The notes under the pieces were generated by a model. That model worked only from the letters and a program-made list of their open reading frames with translations. It did no database searches and had not been told where the DNA came from. From assembly GCF_000014425.1 (NCBI RefSeq), contig NC_008530.1:186001-250000 (forward strand): a DNA stretch of 64,000 nucleotides, in the 5' to 3' direction. Positions 36,498 to 46,027 of this stretch are shown here, piece after piece (within the stretch, counting starts at the first letter, position 1; each line of letters starts with the position of its first letter). The DNA is from Lactobacillus gasseri ATCC 33323 = JCM 1131. GTDB lineage: Bacteria; Bacillota; Bacilli; Lactobacillales; Lactobacillaceae. Made by a program: the position numbers and the translations under genes.

Positions 36498-36535
36498 AAA
36501 ATTCTCATAGTTAAAATATAACTATGAGAATTTTT
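36498..36535 (+). terminator. Terminator after EIIC gene
   Basis: The perfect 15-bp stem AAAATTCTCATAGTT / AACTATGAGAATTTT is followed by T; some read-through into the GntR gene is possible. Confidence 0.9.
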
Positions 36536-36553
36536 CATTTAGGGATGTAAATA

Positions 36554-37252
36554 ATGAAGAAATATGAATTAGTTGCGGATAAAATAAAAGATTATATTAC
36601 TGAAAAGCAACTTCATCATGGTGATAAATTGCCAACTATAACTGACTTAATGAAGAAATATCAAGTCGGAAAATCAACTATTTTGCAGGCAATTACTTTA
36701 CTTACGCAGCGAGGGATTGTCTATAAGGTGCAAGGGTCAGGCGTCTTCGTTAGGCCTACCGGGCAAGATGGTTATATGTCTCTAACAGACAATGCTGGTT
36801 TTGCCCATGTATTAAAAAAGCCTACTACGGAAGTAATCGAGTTTTCGGAGAAGAAGGCACCTAAGCCAATCAGTGAACATCTTCATTCTAATGAAGAATG
36901 CTACTTTATTAAAAGATTGCGCAAACAAGATGGTAAGCCCTTTGTCTTAGAAGAGTCATATTATCGTAAAAGTATAATTCCCTTCATGAGTAAAGAAATC
37001 GCAGAAGGCTCAATTTTTGATTACATCCGAGAAGGACTAAAGAAAGAAATTCGGTTTTCTGATAAGTATATGCGTGTTAGAAAATTAACTGCTGACGAGG
37101 CAAAATACCTTGAATTAAAAGAAGGAGATCCTTGTTTAGAAGTCTATGATACCTTCTATTTAGCTAATGGAACTGCTTTTGATAGTTCTAAATTGGTTTA
37201 TAATTACAAAAACTCTAAATTTTACGATCAAAGTTCTGATGATATTATTTAA
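36554..37252 (+). CDS. GntR/HutC-family transcriptional regulator
   Basis: The 232-residue protein has a winged helix at about 1-70 (ITDLMKKYQVGKSTILQAITLLTQRGIVYKVQGSGVFV) and a UTRA effector domain at about 85-230 (CYFIKRLRKQDGKPFVLEESY). It probably senses a phosphorylated beta-glucoside and controls the adjacent GH1, membrane protein and EIIC genes. It starts 18 bases after the EIIC terminator, so it is probably made at low level by read-through or from a weak promoter there. Confidence 0.9.
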   Translation: MKKYELVADKIKDYITEKQLHHGDKLPTITDLMKKYQVGKSTILQAITLLTQRGIVYKVQGSGVFVRPTGQDGYMSLTDNAGFAHVLKKPTTEVIEFSEKKAPKPISEHLHSNEECYFIKRLRKQDGKPFVLEESYYRKSIIPFMSKEIAEGSIFDYIREGLKKEIRFSDKYMRVRKLTADEAKYLELKEGDPCLEVYDTFYLANGTAFDSSKLVYNYKNSKFYDQSSDDII

Positions 37253-37256
37253 CAAA

Positions 37257-37292
37257 AATAGCCCTAATCTCGAAATATTGAGACTAGGGCTA
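37257..37292. terminator. Bidirectional terminator
   Basis: AATAGCCCTAaTCTC and GAGAcTAGGGCTATT pair around an eight-base loop, serving the GntR gene and the convergent broken gene. Confidence 0.82.
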
Positions 37293-37295
37293 TTG

Positions 37296-37713
37296 TTATT
37301 TGGCGTAAGCTAACACATTATTCTTCATTTGCTTTAGTTGTTTTTTAGCACCTTGTTTTAACTGCCAGTTGTAAAACCAGGTACCAAGATTAGAATGTTT
37401 TTTTTCATCAAAACTAAGAACGTCTTCTTTAAAAGTGATCTGACAGCCACGATCATTGTCTTCTAAATAATAAGCAATTTTAACATCTAGCTTAGAAGAT
37501 TTAAAAATTGAAACGTATTTTTTACCGAATTCGTACTCAGTGATTTCGGCTTTCACGTTTCCTTGCTGATAGGTAGTTCCTGCAGCAATTTTGACAGGTA
37601 GATCATTATCACGCGTTCTTTTAATAGCTTGTAATAGCTTGCGTGAGCTGCATATTAAGGTAATTGAAGAAGTCTTTTGCTTTAAACTTGGCTTGGTCTG
37701 TAATTGTAATCAT
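37296..37713 (-). pseudogene. DUF3284-like gene, frameshifted by an exact 10-bp tandem duplication
   Basis: Reading from ATG 37713, the frame begins MITITDQAKFKAKDFFNYLN and stops after 31 codons, just past two adjacent copies of CAAGCTATTA (plus-strand copies 37622-37631 and 37632-37641). The second part, from about 37620 down to 37296, continues in another frame (KRTRDNDLPVKIAAG onward, ending KNNVLAYAK). Removing one 10-base copy joins both parts in one frame of 135 codons with no other stop. The product resembles the DUF3284 proteins found beside lactobacillus beta-glucoside PTS genes; role unknown. An 86-codon ORF beginning at GTG 37556 could still give a C-terminal fragment, but no good ribosome site precedes it. 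Confidence 0.85.
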
Positions 37714-37740
37714 TTTTTGTCTTTCTAACTCTTAACTTGT

Positions 37741-37779
37741 TAAAAAAATAGAGCCTAGAAAATGCTAGGTTCTATTTTT
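37741..37779 (-). terminator. Terminator of the GH1 gene at 37783
   Basis: AAAATAGAGCCTAG and CTAGGTTCTATTTT (one wobble pair) with an AAAATG loop and T runs. Confidence 0.82.
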
Positions 37780-37782
37780 ATT

Positions 37783-39340
<1,558 letters not shown>

Positions 39341-39342
39341 AC

Positions 39343-40068
39343 TTAAAAGCTGCTTGTCTCTACAACGACATAATTTCGTTCATCGTAGCGATTACGACTG
39401 GTTGAATATTCAACTGGTTGACCATTATTTAACCATACGATTTGCTCAAGCTCTAAAATTGGGTCATTTTTTTTAGCTTTAAGATATTTTTGATCCCAAT
39501 CGTCTGCTTTAACAGCCTTGATTTTACGATATGCAATGCCAAACTTAAGTTTCAAGTCTTGATGAAGATAATTGTAAATAGAATTGTGTAAGATATCTTC
39601 AGTTAAGTTAGGAACTAAGTGAACTGGCATAAAAGTGTGTTCAAGAATCAGTGGCTTTCCTTTAAGTCTTCTTAAACGCCGGATATTATAAACTGGGTCG
39701 CTAGACTTTAATTTGAGGTAATGTTGAATATTTTCATTGGGAAACTCAACATTAAATTCAATAATATCGCTAGTAACCTCATCTGATCCAAGTAGGTTAG
39801 CCAAGCCACTAAAGGCATTTGCTGGTGAATCAAATTTATCTTGAATTGGAACTGGACCTAAGACAAAAGTTCCTAAACCAGATTCTTTATAAACAAGACC
39901 CTTTCTTTGTAATCCATCTAAGGCTTTTTTGACAGTTAAACGGCTTACTTGTAATTCGTCTGCAAGTGTTTTTTGGTCAGGAAGGGGAGCTTGAGTTTTG
40001 TAGACTCCATCTTCAATTCTTTTTTGTAGAATTCGAGCAACTTTTAAGTATTTTGCTTCCGCAGTCAT
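39343..40068 (-). CDS. GntR/HutC-family transcriptional regulator
   Basis: The 241-residue protein has an N-terminal winged helix (KTLADELQVSRLTVKKALDGLQRKGLVYKESGLGTFV) and a C-terminal UTRA domain (about 95-238, PVYNIRRLRRLKGKPLILEHTFMP). It overlaps the IIA stop by one base, so it is made from the same message as IIB and IIA and probably acts as the local beta-glucoside-sensing repressor. Confidence 0.92.
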   Translation of the reverse strand: MTAEAKYLKVARILQKRIEDGVYKTQAPLPDQKTLADELQVSRLTVKKALDGLQRKGLVYKESGLGTFVLGPVPIQDKFDSPANAFSGLANLLGSDEVTSDIIEFNVEFPNENIQHYLKLKSSDPVYNIRRLRRLKGKPLILEHTFMPVHLVPNLTEDILHNSIYNYLHQDLKLKFGIAYRKIKAVKADDWDQKYLKAKKNDPILELEQIVWLNNGQPVEYSTSRNRYDERNYVVVETSSF

Positions 40069-40394
40069 TATTTTTCAGCCATTTTTTTGTAAACAGCTAC
40101 TACTTCTTTAGCTAAATCAATAAAGGTAATAGCTGTCATCAAGTGGTCTTGAGCGTGAACCATGTAAAGGTCAACTTTTACATGGTTACCTTGTGCTTCT
40201 TGAGTCAACATATCAGTTTGAACATTGTGAGCATTTACTAAGCCTTCATTTGCTTGCTTAATAAATTCATCAGCCTTGTCAAAGTCGCCTTTTTTAGCAG
40301 CTTGGATTGCTTGCATAGCAGCAGCTTTTGCATTACCTGCTTGCATAATAATTCCCATTACAACTTGCATGTTATCGCTATTTTCTTGTGCCAT
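40068..40394 (-). CDS. PTS lactose/cellobiose-family IIA component
   Basis: This 108-residue helical protein has the phosphoacceptor His80 in LYMVHAQDHLMTA. It takes phosphate from HPr and passes it to IIB. Its length and trimeric-bundle pattern (GNAKAAAMQAIQAAKKGDFDKAD) are typical. AGGAGAATTAA lies upstream. The IIB gene upstream is separated by the broken small gene and a long hairpin, which may lower IIA expression. Confidence 0.95.
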   Translation of the reverse strand: MAQENSDNMQVVMGIIMQAGNAKAAAMQAIQAAKKGDFDKADEFIKQANEGLVNAHNVQTDMLTQEAQGNHVKVDLYMVHAQDHLMTAITFIDLAKEVVAVYKKMAEK

Positions 40395-40429
40395 AATTTA
40401 ATTCTCCTAGATAGTATTTTTAAAATAAA

Positions 40430-40474
40430 AGATGCTCCTGACAATACTTTATTTTACTATGTCAGCGAGCATCT
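40430..40474 (-). terminator. Long hairpin between broken small gene and IIA
   Basis: AGATGCTC-CTGACA pairs with TGTCAG-C-GAGCATCT (14 bp, one bulge, 16-base loop). On the minus strand it is followed by TTTTATTTT, so it may be a partial terminator or a processing/stability element within the operon. Confidence 0.65.
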
Positions 40475-40482
40475 CCCATAAA

Positions 40483-40733
40483 TTATTTTTGTTTTAATTC
40501 TTGAATTCCTTGATCAATTGCTGCATCACAGTCAATTGGTAGTTGCAGCATCATTTTTCCGTCTAATTCAAGCCCCTTAGGAATCTGAATAATACCTGGG
40601 AAATGATAGCCGTGATGGGCTTTAGTTTCATTATCTATATAGATAATGAAACTTGTCCATCTGCGCTAACGCCAATTTTGAAGTGATGACCATCACGATC
40701 AAATTCATTAACAATTTTTATTTCGTCATTCAT
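40483..40733 (-). pseudogene. Small PTS-operon gene broken by a frameshift in a palindrome
   Basis: ATG 40733 lies five bases after the IIB stop. The frame reads MNDEIKIVNEFDRDGHHFKI then GVSADGQVSLSI and stops at TAG within the palindrome 40624-40653. A second frame then continues DNETKAHHGYHFPGIIQ and runs to a stop at 40483, ending QGIQELKQK. The two parts differ by one base, and an inserted T (ATATAT GAT) would join them into an 83-residue protein with no other stop. I do not recognise the family; it is a conserved-looking PTS-associated protein. Neither part has the normal length for a separate gene. Confidence 0.75.
40624..40653. repeat. 30-bp perfect palindrome
   Basis: The 15-base half AGTTTCATTATCTAT is followed directly by its exact reverse complement, with no loop. 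It lies inside the broken small gene at the point where the frame changes. Confidence 0.92.
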
Positions 40734-40738
40734 TTTGA

Positions 40739-41062
40739 CTATTTGTCGCCCATTAATTCTTGAGCAGTTTCAAGAACGTGTTCGCCATTCATCATGCCGT
40801 AGTCTTGCATGTTAATAACTGTTAATGGGATGCCTGCTGCATCAGTAATCTTCTTAACACTGTCTTCCATGTATTGAACTTGAGGCCCAAGCATCAATAT
40901 ATCTGGGTGTTCCTTGTCAATTTCGTCTTGAATACCTGATGCTGCAGTAGCAAAGATCTTGTAGTCCTTGCCTTTTTCTTTAGCTGCGTTTTGCATCTTG
41001 GATACTAATAATGAAGTTGACATTCCTGCTGAACAAGCAAGCATAATAGTTTTATCTGCCAT
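40739..41062 (-). CDS. PTS lactose/cellobiose-family IIB component
   Basis: This 107-residue protein has the phosphocysteine Cys10 in MLACSAGMSTSLL and the usual alpha/beta fold (DILMLGPQVQYM). It receives phosphate from IIA and gives it to the sugar bound in EIIC. It heads an operon IIB-(broken gene)-IIA-GntR under a strong promoter with cre. AAAGGAGAT lies upstream. Confidence 0.95.
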   Translation of the reverse strand: MADKTIMLACSAGMSTSLLVSKMQNAAKEKGKDYKIFATAASGIQDEIDKEHPDILMLGPQVQYMEDSVKKITDAAGIPLTVINMQDYGMMNGEHVLETAQELMGDK

Positions 41063-41148
41063 AATAATTATCTCCTTTGTAAATACAATTAAGTGTTTTT
41101 CAGTGTTTGAGTGTTGATCTATAAATTAAATGTATGCACTTTCATCAT

Positions 41149-41162
41149 TGAAAGCATTTACA
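41149..41162 (-). promoter_or_regulatory. cre site at the IIB promoter start
   Basis: TGAAAGCATTTACA matches 13 of 14 cre positions. On the minus strand it lies directly after the -10 box, across the expected transcription start. Confidence 0.75.
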
Positions 41163-41192
41163 TTATAGCACTATTTTAATGATAAGTGTCAA
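41162..41192 (-). promoter_or_regulatory. Promoter of the IIB-IIA-GntR operon
   Basis: On the minus strand TTGACA (41192-41187) and TATAAT (41167-41162) are both perfect, 19 bases apart, with TG one base before the -10 (extended -10). Confidence 0.75.
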
Positions 41193-41208
41193 TTAATAAC
41201 TGAAAAAA

Positions 41209-42639
41209 TTATTTACTTTCAGCCTCGTCTTTCTTGAGAGTAGCAGCTTCACGTTTAACAAGAATGTTGTCGTATTTCTTAGCAAATGGCCAGTAAATTA
41301 AGGTTGAAATTACTAAGGTACATGCTTGCCAAATTGCCATCTTCCAGCCGCCAATTAGGAAGCCAGAAATAACTGCTGGCATCGTCCATGGACAGGCAAA
41401 ACCATTTAGAGGAGGAACAATACCAGTTTTAATTACGAAGTAAGTTGAAATAGCAACTACAACTGGAGTTAAGAAGAATGGTATTGCAAGGAATGGATTC
41501 ATAACAATTGGTAAACCAAATAGGAATGGTTCGTTAATGTTAAAGATACCAGGAACTAATTCAACTTTACCAATTGAACGTAATTGTGCTGATTTAGCAG
41601 CAATTAAGATAAAGATAATTAAACCAATAGTAATCCCTGAACCAGTTAAGTTAATGAAGTTATTGTAGAATTCATTAGTAACAACGTGAGCACCATTAGC
41701 AATAGTTAACTTGCCGGCCTTGTATAATTGTGCATTATCAAATGAGTTTGCTTGAAGCATAGGACCAGCTAAGGATCCAACAATTAAACCACCATGGACA
41801 CCGAAGAACCAGAAGAATGGGACTAAGAATCCAATGGCAATTGCACCACCAAGTGAATCAGAGATACCTTGAAGTGGAATTTGAAGGGTTTGGTAGGTCC
41901 ATTGTAAGAAGTCTGAACCAGTGGTTAGCTTGAAGCCTGCGTAAATAAGCATAGTACCAATTAAGATCATTCCTGATGGAATCATAGCAGTAAATTGGTT
42001 AGAAACAGCTGCTGGAACTTGTTCAGGCAACTTAATAGTCCAGCCTTTTTTCATAATAGCTGAATAAATCCAGCCGACTAATAAACCAACAATAATTGCG
42101 GCGATCATACCGTCTCCGCCAAGCCAGGTAATATTAAATACGCCTGTAACTGGGGATTCTAAGAAACTTTGTAAAGCATGTGGTAACTTGTCAATATTTT
42201 CGGTTACAGCTTTAGCAGTCATTTGACCGTCGATACCTTTAGCCATGGCATTCTTTAATGGACTGTCAATAGTTAAAGTTTGAAGCATTAAGAATGATGC
42301 TAAAGAAGTAAGACCGGGAGCTAATGGCTCATAGCCTTCATTTTTAACATAAATATAGGCGATACCAACAGATGCCCACATAGCCATGATACTAAAAGTA
42401 GTAGTGTAGGCTTGGTTAAAGAATGCTCCCCAACCAGAAGCATTGATTGCATCAGCTACTGATTTGATTGGAATATTTCCTAGAATAAGGAAGATAGAAC
42501 CGATTAAGATAAATGGTAAAGTGTAAATCATACCATTTTGCAAGGCTTGGATGGCCTTGGTGTTAACAAATTTCATTACTGGGGGCAAGATGTGTTTATT
42601 AACGAAAACACTAAAGCCCGATTTTTTCTGTTCACTCAT
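41209..42639 (-). CDS. PTS lactose/cellobiose-family transporter subunit EIIC
   Basis: This 476-residue permease has about ten helices and the family hallmarks GVHGGLIVGSLAGPM and GIFNINEPFLFGLPIVMNP. It overlaps the GH1 gene stop by one base, so hydrolase and permease are co-translated. The IIB gene begins 146 bases downstream under its own promoter, so the three PTS parts are probably one system made from two transcripts. Confidence 0.94.
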   Translation of the reverse strand: MSEQKKSGFSVFVNKHILPPVMKFVNTKAIQALQNGMIYTLPFILIGSIFLILGNIPIKSVADAINASGWGAFFNQAYTTTFSIMAMWASVGIAYIYVKNEGYEPLAPGLTSLASFLMLQTLTIDSPLKNAMAKGIDGQMTAKAVTENIDKLPHALQSFLESPVTGVFNITWLGGDGMIAAIIVGLLVGWIYSAIMKKGWTIKLPEQVPAAVSNQFTAMIPSGMILIGTMLIYAGFKLTTGSDFLQWTYQTLQIPLQGISDSLGGAIAIGFLVPFFWFFGVHGGLIVGSLAGPMLQANSFDNAQLYKAGKLTIANGAHVVTNEFYNNFINLTGSGITIGLIIFILIAAKSAQLRSIGKVELVPGIFNINEPFLFGLPIVMNPFLAIPFFLTPVVVAISTYFVIKTGIVPPLNGFACPWTMPAVISGFLIGGWKMAIWQACTLVISTLIYWPFAKKYDNILVKREAATLKKDEAESK

Positions 42640-44018
42640 TATATTTCGTCTCCATTATTCTTTAATACTTTTTGGGACCAATAAAATGATTTCTTAGGAA
42701 CACGTTTTAAATCTTTTAAGTCATGGTTTGACCGGTTAACATAGACAGCGCCGTAACGCTTTTCCACATCGGCATGCGAACTTGGAATATCAATTAGTCC
42801 CCAGCCTAGATAACCAAGAACTTTGGCACCATCTAAAAACATTGCATCTTTCATTGCTTTGATATGTTCTTCATGGTAAGCAATTCGTTCATCATCTTCG
42901 ATCATATGCTCGCCGTCCCAAGTTTCTTTTAAGCCAATTCCGTTTTCGATTGGAAAGACTGGAATCTTGTAGTGGTTGTACATCGTCGTAATAGCGTTTC
43001 TAAAGCCAAGTGGATCAATCGTCCAGCCCCAAGCATTAGTCTTGAGATACTTGTTTTTAACACCGCCATAATTCATGTAACGGTTAGGTGCGATGTCTTC
43101 TGGAATTTTGTCAGCTGAGAGAGTCCAAGAAGAGTAGTAGCTGAAAGCTAAGAAATCAGCTTGGGCTTTTTTCATTTCTTCTTGATCTTCATCAGTGATA
43201 TCCCAATTAATATGGTGATCTTTTGCATATTGCATAACTTCTGGCGAGTAACCACGCCCAGTATCTGCATCATAAATATTAAAGTTCAAAAATTCTTGAG
43301 CTTGCTTAGCAGCCCAAACATCAGTGGCTTTTGATGTTTCTGGGTAAATTTGCTGGTAGGCAAGCATACCGCCAATTTTTACATCATCATATTTTTCATG
43401 AATGTAATTAGCCAGTCGAATGTGGCTAATCATTGTATGGTGAAAGATGGTGTACATGTCGTCTAAGGTTTTATCGCCTTTTTCATAGCCAGAAATATTG
43501 AATACTTCATCTTGGAAGTAGAGATTATGTTCATTAAAGACAATCCAGTATTTAACTCGGTCTGAAAAATGATCGATCATCTTTTTACCAAATCTGACAA
43601 AGGCATCGACAACATGTCTTGACATAAAGCCGTTATATTCTTTGGCTAAATGTAGTGGCATGTCGAAGTGATAAAGACAAATCATGGGTTCAATACCACG
43701 TTTGAGCATGGCATTAATCAATTTGTCGTAAAAATCGATTCCTTTAAGATTAAATTTTCCGTCTCCTTCAGGACAAACTCTTGACCAGGAAATTTGAATA
43801 CGATACATATTCATATTCATTTCTTTCATTAGGTCTAAATCTTCGTCATAACGGTGGTACTCATCAATTGCGGTGTGCCAATCTGTGGTGTTTTCTGTAG
43901 CAGGTCGTACATCGTAAACTGATAAGCCTTTACCATCCTCATTCCAGGCACCCTCAGTTTGCATACTTGAAACTGAATTGCCCCAGAAAAAGTCTTTAGG
44001 CATTTTCTGCTTATTCAT
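42639..44018 (-). CDS. 6-phospho-beta-glucosidase-like GH1 enzyme
   Basis: The start is ATG 44018, behind AGAGGGA; the TTG at 44036 overlaps a cre site. The 459-residue protein is GH1 but more distant from the other two in the window: the acid/base motif reads VFNEHN and the nucleophile motif FPIENGIG, both with the catalytic Glu kept. It probably cleaves a phosphorylated aryl- or alkyl-beta-glucoside imported by the EIIC gene that follows it. Confidence 0.9.
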   Translation of the reverse strand: MNKQKMPKDFFWGNSVSSMQTEGAWNEDGKGLSVYDVRPATENTTDWHTAIDEYHRYDEDLDLMKEMNMNMYRIQISWSRVCPEGDGKFNLKGIDFYDKLINAMLKRGIEPMICLYHFDMPLHLAKEYNGFMSRHVVDAFVRFGKKMIDHFSDRVKYWIVFNEHNLYFQDEVFNISGYEKGDKTLDDMYTIFHHTMISHIRLANYIHEKYDDVKIGGMLAYQQIYPETSKATDVWAAKQAQEFLNFNIYDADTGRGYSPEVMQYAKDHHINWDITDEDQEEMKKAQADFLAFSYYSSWTLSADKIPEDIAPNRYMNYGGVKNKYLKTNAWGWTIDPLGFRNAITTMYNHYKIPVFPIENGIGLKETWDGEHMIEDDERIAYHEEHIKAMKDAMFLDGAKVLGYLGWGLIDIPSSHADVEKRYGAVYVNRSNHDLKDLKRVPKKSFYWSQKVLKNNGDEI

Positions 44019-44031
44019 AATATTCCCTCTT

Positions 44032-44045
44032 TGCAATCGCTTACA
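44032..44045 (-). promoter_or_regulatory. cre site upstream of GH1-EIIC operon
   Basis: On the minus strand TGTAAGCGATTGCA matches 13 of 14 consensus positions, 13 bases before the start codon, overlapping the leader. Confidence 0.78.
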
Positions 44046-44133
44046 CGTTTTACGCGTATAAATATAAACTTATTTTATATAAAAGTAAAGCACTTTAATA
44101 TAAAAAATATATACTTTTGTAAAATTGGATAAC

Positions 44134-44168
44134 AAAAAAAGACCGAGATAGTATTCTCAGTCCTTTTT
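44134..44168 (-). terminator. Terminator of the ROK gene
   Basis: AAAAAGAC-c-GAGA and TCTC-a-GTCCTTTTT pair around a TAGTAT loop with T runs. Confidence 0.78.
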
Positions 44169-44220
44169 GTGATGCTTTCAAACACATTTATTTAATAATA
44201 AAAAAGTGTCTATATAAAAT

Positions 44221-45081
44221 TTAATGCTCTTTTTCAAAATCTGCAACAGCTCCACGCAAATTTGCTTCATTTTTTAAGGTACAGATGTCTAAAATTGGCT
44301 TAACAGTCGCAATATCTAATTTATTTCTTATTTTTGATATTTCATCATTAAGAAGAGGTATTAATTCTTGATTTTGAGAAATTCCGCCACCAATGATAAT
44401 TTTTTCTGGATCAAAACTATGTTGAATATTATAAATAGCAGTAGCTAAAGCATGGATCAGCTTGCCGCGTTCTTCCTGTGCAACTAAATCATCGGTGTCA
44501 GCAAGTTCAAACACTGTCTTTCCATCAAAATTTTTACCAGTTTTTTCATTATGGCGTTTAGCCATAGAAACAGGAGAAGCCAAGACACTAAGTTGCTGAC
44601 CATCAATAATCATAAAGCCAAACTCACCGCCGTATAGATGAGCACCATGCCAAATTTGGTTATTAATGATAACACTACCGCCGACTCCAGTTCCAATTAC
44701 TAAAAATGCCATACTGCGGCAATCTTTAGCTGACCCAGCAACTAATTCAGCTAGAGCTGCGCAATTTGCATCATTTTCAATACTTACTGGCAAACCAAAG
44801 CGTTTTTCTAATTCAGGCACAATTTTGAAATTGTGAATATAAGGTAGAGCACTAGCGCCTTCAATTACTCCAGTCTTTTTATTAACAGCGCCGGGTGAAG
44901 AAATAGCTACACCGTCAATTTTATTATTAGTTTTGATTTCATTAACTGCATCGCTTAGTTTATGATAAAAAGTTTCTAAATTATCAGGCGTATCGACAGT
45001 GAAGACCATCTTTAATTTTTTATTTATCCAAGTAGCGATTTTAATTGTTGTCCCGCCAATATCAATTGCGATTAAATTCAT
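44221..45081 (-). CDS. ROK-family sugar kinase (beta-glucoside kinase-like)
   Basis: ATG 45081 follows GAGAGGAAAT; the frame extends 27 codons further without a site. The 286-residue kinase has the ATP loop IAIDIGGTTIKIA (residues 4-16), GVAISSPGAV, NDANCAALAE with the catalytic Asp, and GTGVGGSVIINNQ. It lacks the CxCGxxGCxE zinc motif of glucokinases and NagC-type ROK proteins; after GGEFGFM comes a different segment. That pattern is known for beta-glucoside kinase BglK, and the beta-glucoside neighbours support it (inference). It would phosphorylate free disaccharides or glucose. Confidence 0.85.
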   Translation of the reverse strand: MNLIAIDIGGTTIKIATWINKKLKMVFTVDTPDNLETFYHKLSDAVNEIKTNNKIDGVAISSPGAVNKKTGVIEGASALPYIHNFKIVPELEKRFGLPVSIENDANCAALAELVAGSAKDCRSMAFLVIGTGVGGSVIINNQIWHGAHLYGGEFGFMIIDGQQLSVLASPVSMAKRHNEKTGKNFDGKTVFELADTDDLVAQEERGKLIHALATAIYNIQHSFDPEKIIIGGGISQNQELIPLLNDEISKIRNKLDIATVKPILDICTLKNEANLRGAVADFEKEH

Positions 45082-45226
45082 AATAAATATTTCCTCTCTT
45101 ATTCGAGTTACTTTCATGCTAATTATATATGAAGGCGATTTCAATAAGTATATATTTTTCATGTACTATAAATAACGTTAACTGCTTTGTTATAATAAAG
45201 GGAGTTGATATGAAAGGGAAGAAGCC

Positions 45227-45889
45227 ATGAATACGCCATCATCAAGGCAAGGAAATTTAACTAGATATGCTGTTTATTTGGTTCTTTATTTGATAGTAAT
45301 TGGAATAAAGAAATTAACATTATTAGATGATCAAGTAAATAAGATTGGATATTTTTTCTTTTTAATCTTTACGCTCTTTGCCTTATACTTTTACATTAGG
45401 CAATTCAATCGCGAACAACGATTCTTTGAAAAAAAGCCAAGTATGCCACTTTTAGCAGATTACAGTTTTCTTGTTGGTGTATCTATCTTGGTGATCTTAG
45501 GACGAATTTTTATTTCCTATCTTCAAGCCAAAGGAGCAGTTCCCTTGATGAATTTTCAGATAATTTATCAAAAGGGCGAAAGTAATCTTTTATTCTGGTT
45601 CTTTATTTTTTCAATCGGAATCTTAATCCCAGCGCTGCAAGTGTATTTAACAAGTGGTTTTTTCTTTAATTATGGCTTTAGGGCGCAAAATATGACTAGT
45701 GGAGTAGTGGGAATAATTTGCTCTGGTTTTTTCTTTGGTATTCTTAATTTTCAAGCGTCATTAGCTTTATTTGTGATCAACAGCCTTTACGGAATGCTGT
45801 TTGCCTGGTCATATTTATATTCGCAGCGCATTTTGATGCCAATTTATTTAGCAATTTTAAATGGAATTTTTATGGTGATCTTAGCATAA
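45227..45889 (+). CDS. CPBP-fold membrane protein without protease motifs
   Basis: The ATG follows GGGAAGAAG. The 220-residue protein has about six to seven helices. The last 90 residues follow the layout of CPBP (CAAX-type) intramembrane proteases, but the usual EExxxR, FxxxH and HxxxN/D motifs read VYLTSGFFFNYGFR, FFFGILN and YLAILN. The catalytic Glu pair and histidines are gone. It is probably a non-catalytic relative with a structural or binding role, or another membrane family of similar shape. Confidence 0.7.
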   Translation: MNTPSSRQGNLTRYAVYLVLYLIVIGIKKLTLLDDQVNKIGYFFFLIFTLFALYFYIRQFNREQRFFEKKPSMPLLADYSFLVGVSILVILGRIFISYLQAKGAVPLMNFQIIYQKGESNLLFWFFIFSIGILIPALQVYLTSGFFFNYGFRAQNMTSGVVGIICSGFFFGILNFQASLALFVINSLYGMLFAWSYLYSQRILMPIYLAILNGIFMVILA

Positions 45890-45924
45890 TAAAAAACGAG
45901 GGACAGAATGTTCCTCGTTTTTTT
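45890..45924. terminator. Terminator after CPBP-like gene and tRNA-Gly
   Basis: AAAAAACGAGG and CCTCGTTTTTT form an 11-bp stem with an 11-base loop and T runs on both strands. Confidence 0.85.
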
Positions 45925-45929
45925 ATATA

Positions 45930-46000
45930 AGCGGATAGCGTGAATCGAACCCGCATCTTCAGCTTGGGAAGCTGACATTTTACCATTAAACTATACCCGC
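45930..46000 (-). tRNA. tRNA-Gly (anticodon CCC)
   Basis: The minus strand folds into a 71-base cloverleaf: acceptor GCGGGTA/TATCCGC (one G-T pair), anticodon stem TCAGC/GCTGA with loop TTCCCAA giving CCC, T loop TTCGATT, and discriminator T as in bacterial glycine tRNAs. The CCA end is not encoded. Confidence 0.93.
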
Positions 46001-46027
46001 GTAAGCAAAATGATTATATCATTTTTG

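Noticed and set aside
37296-37556. Separate 86-codon gene starting at GTG 37556
   Set aside because: It lacks a ribosome site, and the frame continues upstream to meet the first part of the broken gene at the 10-bp duplication.
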